Of a stretch of DNA of 15,410 nucleotides, positions 1-6,015 are shown one piece after another. This DNA is from CAYOHP01 sp964403795 [NCBI: uncultured bacterium]. Lineage in GTDB: Bacteria; Muiribacteriota; UBA6191; CAZXTJ01. The notes beneath the pieces were generated by a model. The model saw only the letters and a list, made by a program, of their open reading frames with translations, was not told the origin of the DNA and did no database searches. A program made the translations under genes and the position numbers. How positions within the stretch are numbered: the first letter of the stretch is position 1; every line of letters starts with the position of its first letter. The stretch covers positions 1-15,410 of the forward strand of contig CAYOHP010000153.1 of the NCBI GenBank assembly GCA_964403795.1, read 5' to 3'.

Positions 1-1527
1 CACCAGGTTCCGGAGCTCCCGCACGTTGCCGGGCCAGGGATGGCGGGCCAGCAGGGCGGAGGCCTCGGGGCTGAAGTCCCGGACCGGTCTCCGGAAGCGC
101 CGGGCCGCGTCGGCCAGGAAGCGCGCCGAGAGTTCGGGCACGTCCTCGGGGCGGGCCGCCAGGGGTACCAGGCGGATCCGGAAGACGGCCAGTCGGAAGA
201 ACAGGTCCTGGCGGAACCTCCCCTCCTTCACCGCCAGCTCGAGGTCGACGTTGGTGGCCGCCACCAGGCGGAAGTCCACCGGGACCGGGGCGTTACCCCC
301 GACCCTGCGGATGGTGCGCTCCTCCAGGGCCCGGAGCAGCTTGGCCTGGACCGTCGGGGCCAGCTCCCCGATCTCGTCGAGGAAGAGGGTCCCGCCGTCG
401 GCCAGTTCGAACTGGCCCAGGCGGCGGGCCTCGGCTCCCGAGAAGGCGCCGCGTTCGTGGCCGAAGAGTTCGCTCTCGACCAGGTCCGCCGGGATCGCCC
501 CGCAGTTGACGGCCACGAAGGCCCGGGCCCCCCGGGCGCTCTCGCGATGGAGGGCGCGGGCGACGAGTTCCTTGCCGGTGCCGGAGTCCCCGGTCACCAG
601 CACGGTCAGGTCGGAGCCTGCCGCCTGGGCGATCTCCTCGCGGGTGCGTCGGATGGCGGCCGAGGATCCGAGCAGCTCGGAACCGGTCCGGTCCCGCCGC
701 TCCATGGCGGCCAGCCGAGCCCCCTCCAGGCGTCGCTGGCGTTCCCTGGCCAGCACCACCCCGGCGGCCCGGGCGAAGGCCATGAGCAGGTCCCGGTCGC
801 GGTCCTCCAGGCGGTGCCGCTCCGCCACCGAGTCGAGGTAGAGGACGCCCACCCCGGGATGCAGGGGAAGGGGGGCCGCCACGATCGAGGCCAGTCGGCC
901 GGCGATCGAGCGGTAGGCCTGGCGCATCTCCTCGGTCTCGAGGCTCGAGAGCAGGCGTGGGTGCCCCTCGGCGGCTACCCGCTCGATCCGCGGGCGGCGC
1001 GGCGCGCCGTCGCGTGCGCGGGGCGCGCCGGGCCGGTTCCGCCGGCACACCACCTCGAAGCCCCCCGGCTCCCGGGGGGCGAGGAGCATGGCGCGGTCGG
1101 CTTCGAAGCAGCCGAGAAGCCGGTCGAGGCAGGCCTCGAGCCGGGGCTCGGGATCGCCCTCGGGATCCGCCAGCAGGTCGGTGAGCGCCCCGAGGACCGA
1201 CCCCTCGGATCCCGCCGCGGCCTCTCCCTGGCGCCGGACCTCGAGGGTGGTGGCGCCGACCTCGATCCGGTCCCCGGAGGCCAGCCGGTGCCTGGCGCCG
1301 GCGACCCCGTTGACCCGGGTGCCGGTCCGGGAGCCGAGGTCCTCGAGCACCGGGACCGCCTCCACCATGCCCACCGAGGCATGGCGGGCCGAGACCCGGG
1401 CGTCTTCCAGGACCAGGTCGCACCCTCGGTCGCGGCCGATCACCATGCGACCCTGCTCGGGGATCGGGATTCCGGGACCGGGGCGATCCCCGGTCCTGAC
1501 CACGAGTTCCCAGCCCGAACCCGCCAT
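1..1527 (-). CDS. FHA-GAF-sigma54 AAA+ transcriptional activator (3' end cut by window)
   Basis: Bacterial enhancer-binding protein that would drive open-complex formation by sigma-54 RNA polymerase; 509 codons are visible with no stop before the window edge. An N-terminal FHA domain (about residues 8-98, with GRDRGCDLVL, RVSARHA and LGSRTGTRVNG) should bind phosphothreonine peptides. A GAF-like domain spans about 125-265 (GVGVLYLDS near 229). The AAA+ domain starts near 285: Walker A GDSGTGKE at 313-320, loop GAFSGA at 360-365 (usually GAFTGA), Walker B LFLDEIGE with D384/E385, and HPWPGNVREL just before the cut. The DNA-binding helix-turn-helix would lie outside. ATG at 1527 is preceded by AGGAAGG. 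FHA input and nearby Ser/Thr kinases make control by phosphorylation a reasonable inference. Divergent from the CoA-binding gene across about 110 nt, where a weak TACACT (1590-1585) could be its -10. Confidence 0.93.
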   Translation of the reverse strand, partial: MAGSGWELVVRTGDRPGPGIPIPEQGRMVIGRDRGCDLVLEDARVSARHASVGMVEAVPVLEDLGSRTGTRVNGVAGARHRLASGDRIEVGATTLEVRRQGEAAAGSEGSVLGALTDLLADPEGDPEPRLEACLDRLLGCFEADRAMLLAPREPGGFEVVCRRNRPGAPRARDGAPRRPRIERVAAEGHPRLLSSLETEEMRQAYRSIAGRLASIVAAPLPLHPGVGVLYLDSVAERHRLEDRDRDLLMAFARAAGVVLARERQRRLEGARLAAMERRDRTGSELLGSSAAIRRTREEIAQAAGSDLTVLVTGDSGTGKELVARALHRESARGARAFVAVNCGAIPADLVESELFGHERGAFSGAEARRLGQFELADGGTLFLDEIGELAPTVQAKLLRALEERTIRRVGGNAPVPVDFRLVAATNVDLELAVKEGRFRQDLFFRLAVFRIRLVPLAARPEDVPELSARFLADAARRFRRPVRDFSPEASALLARHPWPGNVRELRNLV

Positions 1528-1637
1528 CGAGTCGCCTTCCTGCAATCCGCCGCACCCGGCCGCCTGCATCCGTCGGCTGGAGCGAGTGTACTTCCCGGCT
1601 CTCCATGCCACGCTGGCGGGGAGGAGAGGCGGGACCG

Positions 1638-2063
1638 ATGGCGCCCATCGATCGGGAAGGCATGGAAGAGGTCCTCCGCACGGCCAGGAGGATCGCGGTG
1701 CTGGGGATCAAACCCGAGACCCATGCCGGCCAGCCCGCCGCCGACATCCCCGCCTATCTCGCCGAGGTCGGCTACCAGGTGATCCCGGTTCCGGTGCGCT
1801 ACCCGGAGGTCGACACCATCCTGGGCCTGCCGGTGGAGCGGGATCTGAGGGCGCTCCGCCCGCCCCCCGACATCGTGGACGTGTTCCGGCGTCCCGAGGA
1901 CGTGCCGGGCCATCTGGAGGACCTGCTGGCGCTCCGGCCCGGCCTGGTCTGGTTCCAGAGCGGCTGCTTCGAGCCGGGCACGGCGCGTCGCCTGGAGGCC
2001 GCCGGGATCCCGACCTGCCACGACTGCATCTATGTGGTGCACCGGCGCATGGTCCGGAGATGA
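1638..2063 (+). CDS. CoA-binding domain protein (CoA_binding_2 / YccU-like)
   Basis: 141-residue single-domain Rossmann-type protein of the small CoA-binding family (PF13380-like). The N-terminal strand and turn IAVLGIKPETHAGQPA (19-34) gives the nucleotide-binding loop. It is followed by the family signatures YLAEVGYQVIPVPVRY (40-55), DIVDVFRRPEDVP (about 80-92) and GLVWFQSGC (about 105-113). Length matches the family norm. It is probably cytoplasmic and binds CoA or an acyl-CoA; the exact role of the family is unclear. The ATG at 1638 is preferred over an in-frame ATG at 1605 because GAGGAGAGGCGGGA lies just upstream. It is followed by Ser/Thr kinase 1 after 67 nt and probably lies in the same transcript. 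Confidence 0.88.
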   Translation: MAPIDREGMEEVLRTARRIAVLGIKPETHAGQPAADIPAYLAEVGYQVIPVPVRYPEVDTILGLPVERDLRALRPPPDIVDVFRRPEDVPGHLEDLLALRPGLVWFQSGCFEPGTARRLEAAGIPTCHDCIYVVHRRMVRR

Positions 2064-2134
2064 ACCCGGTCCCCGGGGCCCTGGTACCGGCCTTCCCCCG
2101 CTCCCGTCGACCCGAGACCCAGGGTGCCGGGTGA
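2060..2134 (+). other. Possible 24-codon bridging micro-ORF
   Basis: The ATG at 2060 overlaps the TGA of the CoA-binding gene (ATGA). The frame then runs 24 codons (MNPVPGALVPAFPRS...) and its TGA at 2132-2134 overlaps the proposed GTG start of kinase 1 (GTGA). It spans the whole gap between the two genes and could carry ribosomes across. The only Shine-Dalgarno-like element (GGAG) touches the ATG, so spacing is poor and the ORF may be chance in a GC-rich sequence. Confidence 0.2.
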
Positions 2135-4209
2135 CCGGCGCACCCCTGCCCGTCCTGCCCGGGAGGCTCGGCGCCCGCTACCGGATCCTCGGGGTGGTGG
2201 CCGAGGGCGGCTTCGGCACCGTGTTCCGGGCCAGGGACCTGAAGCTCGACCGGGACGTCGCCCTGAAACTGCTCCGGGACCCCGAGGTCGCCCCCGGGGC
2301 GGTGGCCCGCTTCGAGCGGGAGGCCCGCCTGACCGCCGGGCTGGTCCATCCCCACATCGTCCCGGTGCTCGACTCCGGGGTCGAGGCGGGCGTGGTCTAC
2401 ATCGTCTACGCCTTGCTCCAGGGGATCGACGCGGAACGCATGGTGGCGAGCCGAGGGGCGCTGGAGCCGCTCCGGGTGGCCCGCTGGGGGACTGCCCTGG
2501 CCGAGGCCCTCGCCGCCGCCCACGGGGTGGGCGTGATCCACCGGGACGTGAAGCCCTCGAACGTGGTGGTGGTGGAAGGCGACCGGCCGGTGCTCTGCGA
2601 TTTCGGGATCGCCCGGGACCTGGCGGGACGGACGCTCACCTCGCCGGACCTGATCCTGGGGACACCGGGCTACATGGCCCCCGAACTCTGGCGGGGCGAG
2701 CCGGTGTCGTTTTCCTCCGACCAGTACTCGCTGGCGGCCACCCTGCTCCATCTGGCCACCGGCCAGGCGCCGCCGCTGCCGGGGCGGGACGGTCCGGTTC
2801 CGCTGGCGGCACGGATCCCCGAGGAGCTCGTCCGGGCTGCCCCGGGGCTGGCCGGGTCCCTTCGGGTCGGTCTCGACCCCGACCCCGGTCGACGCTTCCC
2901 GGACCTGGCGGCCCTCGCCGCGTCCCTTGCCAAGACCACCACCGAGACCCTGGTGCTGGGTGCCCCGGCCTCCGGACCGACGGTCGGCACGCCGGCCCCG
3001 AAACACCGGGCACGGCGGCATCGCCCCGCCGGGTGGATCGCAGGGTTCTTCGCCCTGGCCGTCCTGGGCTTCCTGGCGACCCGTCCCGATGCTCCCCCGG
3101 CGAGCCCGGGAGCCCAGGGCGTCCCCCCGGACGCCGCCCCCGCACCGCCCCCGGCCGAGGGTCCCCGGGAGCGGATCGGTCCGGTCGGCCAGCAAGCCCT
3201 CCGGGACAAGGTCGACGCCATGGAACAGGCCGCCCTCGTGCTCCTCTCGTTGCATGGGCCCTGGCAGACGCTCCCGGGCTCGCGCTACCCGGCCGTCTCC
3301 TGGCGCCATCATGTCGACCCGCTCCACAAGGCCTTCCGCGATCCCCGCTTCCCGGTGATCTGGCAGACCTACCTGCTGGCCGCCGGGGATTTCCTCCGGC
3401 TGCTCCGGCGCTTCGACCACGAAGGACCGCCGAGCAGCCTGGAGCAGCCAGCCGTGGCCTCCGCCTTCGATCGGCACCTCCGGGGCATCCTCTTCCACGT
3501 CCTCCAGGATCTGGTCGGGCTCGGGATCCACGCCGACGTGGCGGTCAGCCAGGGGGACGTGACCAATTCCTACGCCGAGACCTGGCGCCAGGCCCGGGCC
3601 GGGTTCCATCCCGATGAGCATCCCGGCGCCCTGCTCCTGGAACTGCTGGCCGACTGGCCGGGCGGTCCGCCCCGCCGGGTGGTGGCGGCCGAGGCCCAGC
3701 TGGCGCCGCTGGTCGATGCCGTCGACCTGAAGACGCGCTACCAGAGGATCCTCCCGCGGTTCAGGGACCAGCCCCTCGACGCCCTCGGGGTGGCCCTGGC
3801 CAAGGCCATGTCCTCCGGGGCCCTGGTCATCGGCCTCTCCGGAGGGTTCCCGTTCGCGGCACGCCAGGAGCTGGTCGACTCCCTGCTCGGTCGTCTCCTG
3901 GCGCCTCGTCCCGGCGACGACCCCGAGGCCGTCGCCGAGGGCCTGATGCTGGTCCTGGCCGACTACTTCAGCCTGCTCCGGATCTGCCACGGTCTGCCGG
4001 AGGGATGCCCCTCCCTGGCGGTGCTCGATGCCTCGGTGGCGGCCCTCTGCCGGGATCCCTCCACCGAACGCATGCGATTCCTGCTGGAGAGCATCGACCT
4101 GGCGGAGCGGGACTTCGGCGCCAGCTACGCCTACGATCCCGAGGTGGACCGCCGCCGGGAGACCGTGGTCCGGACCCTCGAGTCCCGGGGGGCCTTCAGG
4201 TCTCCTTGA
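2131..4209 (+). CDS. Membrane-anchored Ser/Thr protein kinase 1 with unknown helical ectodomain
   Basis: Hanks-type kinase, 692 residues. Cytoplasmic kinase domain about 17-270: glycine loop VVAEGGFGTVF, ATP-anchoring K46 in VALKLL, catalytic HRDVKPSN with D139, CDFG with D157, and GTPGYMAPE. All catalytic residues are present, so it should be active. A proline/basic linker leads to one membrane helix at about 301-318 (GWIAGFFALAVLGFLA). About 370 residues follow, starting with a proline/alanine-rich spacer and then a mostly helical region rich in Leu and Trp that I do not recognise; no PASTA, TPR or beta-propeller pattern is evident. By the usual topology it lies outside the cytoplasmic membrane and would act as sensor. 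The GTG at 2131 is chosen because kinase homology begins 15 residues later and upstream sequence is not kinase-like; the RBS is weak (AGGG). The 3' end overlaps the convergent gene by 14 nt. Confidence 0.9.
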   Translation: MTGAPLPVLPGRLGARYRILGVVAEGGFGTVFRARDLKLDRDVALKLLRDPEVAPGAVARFEREARLTAGLVHPHIVPVLDSGVEAGVVYIVYALLQGIDAERMVASRGALEPLRVARWGTALAEALAAAHGVGVIHRDVKPSNVVVVEGDRPVLCDFGIARDLAGRTLTSPDLILGTPGYMAPELWRGEPVSFSSDQYSLAATLLHLATGQAPPLPGRDGPVPLAARIPEELVRAAPGLAGSLRVGLDPDPGRRFPDLAALAASLAKTTTETLVLGAPASGPTVGTPAPKHRARRHRPAGWIAGFFALAVLGFLATRPDAPPASPGAQGVPPDAAPAPPPAEGPRERIGPVGQQALRDKVDAMEQAALVLLSLHGPWQTLPGSRYPAVSWRHHVDPLHKAFRDPRFPVIWQTYLLAAGDFLRLLRRFDHEGPPSSLEQPAVASAFDRHLRGILFHVLQDLVGLGIHADVAVSQGDVTNSYAETWRQARAGFHPDEHPGALLLELLADWPGGPPRRVVAAEAQLAPLVDAVDLKTRYQRILPRFRDQPLDALGVALAKAMSSGALVIGLSGGFPFAARQELVDSLLGRLLAPRPGDDPEAVAEGLMLVLADYFSLLRICHGLPEGCPSLAVLDASVAALCRDPSTERMRFLLESIDLAERDFGASYAYDPEVDRRRETVVRTLESRGAFRSP

Positions 4210-4945
4210 TGAGCTTCACCATGGCCCGGAGTCCCCGGAGCAGCTCCTGGTCCGAAGTGAGCCGCTCGACCGCCCGCGTCATCTCCTCGCCCAGACGATC
4301 GGCCCGGTACTCGTAGCGTTCCCGGTCGGCGTTGCGGGCGGCCCGCTCGCTGGCGAGCTCGACCTCCAGGCGTTCGATCCGGGACCGGTATTCCTCCGAG
4401 AGGTTCTCGAGACATGCGGCGTGGGCCTCGCTCCGGTGGCGGAGGTCCTCGATCCGGCCGGAAAGCGCCAGGGCGTCCTCGCGGGGATAGCGGGCCCGGG
4501 TGCGCAGCTCCCGGATCCGGGCCAGGGCGTGCTGGTAGAAGGCGGCCATGGGGCGGAAGCCGGTCGAGACCAGGAAGAAGGCCGCGAAGTAGTAGCCGAG
4601 GAGGCCGCCCGAGAGCCAGCTGGCGCCCGAGGCGAGCAGCGCGGCGCCGATGTGGAGCGCCACGCAGAGCGAGAGCAGGCGGCGGGGCATGGCGGCGGCC
4701 GCCCGGACATCGTCGGGATCGACCGGGATGCCCCGACGTTCGCTCTCGACCTGCTCCTCCCGGAGGGCCCGGGCCTCGAAGTAGAGGTCCCACGGCAGCT
4801 TCAGCACCAGTGCCAGTCCAGCCAGCGAGAGCAGGGTCATGGTGGCGTCGAGGATCAGGGTGGGGCTGGCCCAACCCGAGGAGCCCGAGGCCAGGAGGGC
4901 GATCATCCCGGCCAGGATCAGGGCGGCGAAGACGAGGACGAACAT
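4196..4945 (-). CDS. Four-helix membrane protein with C-terminal coiled coil
   Basis: 249 residues, family not recognised. Four hydrophobic segments: about 2-20 (FVLVFAALILAGMIALLA), 30-49, 88-107 and 113-130. The stretch between the second and third pairs is charged (EARALREEQVESERRG). From about 160 to 235 the chain is highly charged with heptad-like spacing (SGRIEDLRHRSEAHAACLEN..., then YRSRIERLEVELASERAARN), predicting a long coiled coil, probably cytoplasmic. No enzymatic motif was seen; a scaffold or envelope-organising role is only a guess. The ATG at 4945 has GGGAGG upstream at good spacing. The frame stays open further upstream, but that part lacks protein-like composition. The stop lies inside the last codons of kinase 1 on the other strand. 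A sigma-54-like site lies about 40 nt upstream. Confidence 0.8.
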   Translation of the reverse strand: MFVLVFAALILAGMIALLASGSSGWASPTLILDATMTLLSLAGLALVLKLPWDLYFEARALREEQVESERRGIPVDPDDVRAAAAMPRRLLSLCVALHIGAALLASGASWLSGGLLGYYFAAFFLVSTGFRPMAAFYQHALARIRELRTRARYPREDALALSGRIEDLRHRSEAHAACLENLSEEYRSRIERLEVELASERAARNADRERYEYRADRLGEEMTRAVERLTSDQELLRGLRAMVKLIKET

Positions 4946-4983
4946 GGCGACCTCCCGACGGTTCCGTGGACGGCGCCGAAAGA

Positions 4984-5000
4984 TGACAAGTGAGTTGCCA
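4984..5000 (-). promoter_or_regulatory. Candidate sigma-54-type -24/-12 promoter
   Basis: Read on the minus strand the site is TTGGCAAC-TCAC-TTGTC (without its first T at 5001), against the consensus YTGGCACG-N4-TTGCW. The GG and the GT are separated by exactly 10 nt; the invariant -12 GC is GT here. It points at the membrane/coiled-coil gene starting at 4945, giving a leader of about 30 nt. The surrounding patch is unusually A/T-rich for this window. One mismatch in the key dinucleotide keeps confidence low. Confidence 0.3.
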
Positions 5001-5045
5001 AAAGTGACGATGCGGGTCTGCCCGGGAGGGAACCCTCGGGGGGGT

Positions 5046-5055
5046 GGACCGGTCC
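5046..5055. promoter_or_regulatory. Palindrome GGACCGGTCC upstream of small membrane protein gene
   Basis: A perfect 10-bp palindrome with partly symmetric flanks (GTG to the left, CAC to the right) sits 36 nt before the ATG at 5091. Just upstream, GAGGG-AA-CCCTC (5026-5037) forms another symmetric element. Either could be an operator; GC-rich sequence produces such palindromes often, so this is weak. Confidence 0.2.
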
Positions 5056-5090
5056 CACCTCCGGCACGACCCTGGAGGATGGAGAAACCC

Positions 5091-5546
5091 ATGACTCTGA
5101 CCACGACCCCCGCCCGGACCCGTCTCGACGCCCTGCTCGACCACCGGCTCGACCTGCTGCTGTCGGGCGCCCTGGCCCTGCAGCTCTCGCTCCTGGCCGT
5201 GGCACCGCTGTGCGTAGTGCCGCAGTTCCGTTCCATCTTCCAGGCCATGAACGTGGAAGTCCCGCTGGCGACCTCGCTGCTCGTGGGCTGGTCCTCGCTC
5301 CTCGAGGCTGCCTGGTTCGTGATCCTCCCGCTGCTGGCCCTGGGGATCGCCACCCTCTGCGTGCGGGTGCCGCTGGCCTGGGTGCGGAGGGCCGAGGCGG
5401 CCCCCAGACCCCAGGCCCGGAAGCTGGCGCAGCTCGGGCTCTCGCTCTACCTGGTCGGCGCCAACCTGGCCTGCCTGGTGGCCGGCTTCTCCGGTTGGAT
5501 GGCCCTCTGCATGCCGATGCTCCGGCTGGTCAACAACGTCGGCTGA
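5091..5546 (+). CDS. Small three-helix membrane protein with PilC/GspF-like motif
   Basis: 151 residues. Predicted membrane helices at about 22-41 (LLLSGALALQLSLLAVAPL), 69-91 and 115-135. Between the first and second lies VPQFRSIFQAMNVEVPLATS. It recalls the short signature seen in type IV pilus/type II secretion platform proteins (P-x-F-x-x-I-F ... LP-x-x-T), but the protein is far too short to be a complete PilC/GspF. I cannot assign a function. The ATG at 5091 is preferred to the in-frame ATG at 5079: GGAGA lies 6 nt before 5091, whereas the GGAGG before 5079 is only 1 nt away. It is divergent from the coiled-coil membrane protein across 145 nt, which suggests shared control but proves nothing. 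Confidence 0.75.
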   Translation: MTLTTTPARTRLDALLDHRLDLLLSGALALQLSLLAVAPLCVVPQFRSIFQAMNVEVPLATSLLVGWSSLLEAAWFVILPLLALGIATLCVRVPLAWVRRAEAAPRPQARKLAQLGLSLYLVGANLACLVAGFSGWMALCMPMLRLVNNVG

Positions 5547-5557
5547 TACCGTCCCCG

Positions 5558-5571
5558 CGCCCCCCGGGGCG
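5558..5571 (+). terminator. GC-rich hairpin after small membrane protein gene
   Basis: CGCCC-ccccg...GGGCG type stem (CGCCCCCCGGGGCG) starts 11 nt after the stop codon at 5544-5546. The loop is tight and there is no T-run, so it is at best a weak or Rho-assisted terminator. Confidence 0.25.
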
Positions 5572-5596
5572 ACCGCCCGGGAAGCCGCTCCCGGAG

Positions 5597-5605
5597 TGGT
5601 ACCAT
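5597..5605 (+). promoter_or_regulatory. Extended -10 promoter element TGGTACCAT
   Basis: Matches the extended -10 pattern TGnTAnnnT with TACCAT as the -10 hexamer. Transcription would begin near 5612, leaving a short leader of about 23 nt that contains the GAGGAGG ribosome-binding site of the PH-like gene (ATG 5635). No clear -35 box is visible. The same TGnTAC core is found before the genes at 12059, 13387 and 13484. Confidence 0.4.
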
Positions 5606-5634
5606 CGGGATCCGATCCCCGAGGAGGACCGCGG

Positions 5635-6015
5635 ATGCCCGAGTCCCTGAAGCTCGCCTCCGGCGAGACCGTGCGCTGCGAACTCCGCTTCGAGAGCTCC
5701 GGTTTCCTGGCCCTGCTGATCCGGTTCCTGGGACCGCTCCTCAAGGCGGACCGGCCCGAGGCCTGCTGGATCACCGACCGGCGGGTGGTGAAGCGGGTTG
5801 CCGGCGGCAAGGACCACGAGCTGGCGATCGGGGACATCGGGACGGCCTTCTGGAACACCTCGTCGAACTCGTTCGCGCTGGTGGCGAAGAGCGGGGACAA
5901 GGGCCTGCTGGTGCCCCTGGTGTCGAACGCCAAGGAGGCGGCCGCGGCCCTGGCCGCCGCCGGGGTCCGGGTCGAGGAGGAGAGCGCCAGCCCGCGCCGG
6001 CGCTTCCTGGAGTGA
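5635..6015 (+). CDS. Small PH-like domain protein coupled to kinase 2
   Basis: 126 residues, no signal peptide. The pattern is that of a single small beta-rich domain: a start like SGETVRCELRFES, then a hydrophobic stretch FLALLIRFLGPLLKA, then ACWITDRRVVKRV, DHELAIGDIGTAFW and NSFALVAKSGDKGLLVPL, ending in an alanine-rich helix (NAKEAAAALAAAG). The ITDRRVV... I..I pattern is typical of bacterial PH-like domains (bPH/YcxB-like), which bind lipids or proteins; the assignment is by eye only. ATG 5635 has a strong GAGGAGG at good spacing. Its TGA overlaps the GTG start of kinase 2 (GTGA), so translation of the two is probably coupled and the products may act together. A role as membrane-proximal adaptor or substrate of the kinase is inference. 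Confidence 0.78.
   Translation: MPESLKLASGETVRCELRFESSGFLALLIRFLGPLLKADRPEACWITDRRVVKRVAGGKDHELAIGDIGTAFWNTSSNSFALVAKSGDKGLLVPLVSNAKEAAAALAAAGVRVEEESASPRRRFLE

Noticed and set aside
40-1782. Plus-strand open frame opposite the sigma-54 activator
   Set aside because: The minus strand encodes complete FHA and AAA+ signatures; the plus frame is low-complexity.
1708-3990. Minus-strand open frame of about 760 codons opposite kinase 1
   Set aside because: Composition is typical of antisense reading in GC-rich DNA, with no domain pattern; kinase 1 motifs on the plus strand are unambiguous.
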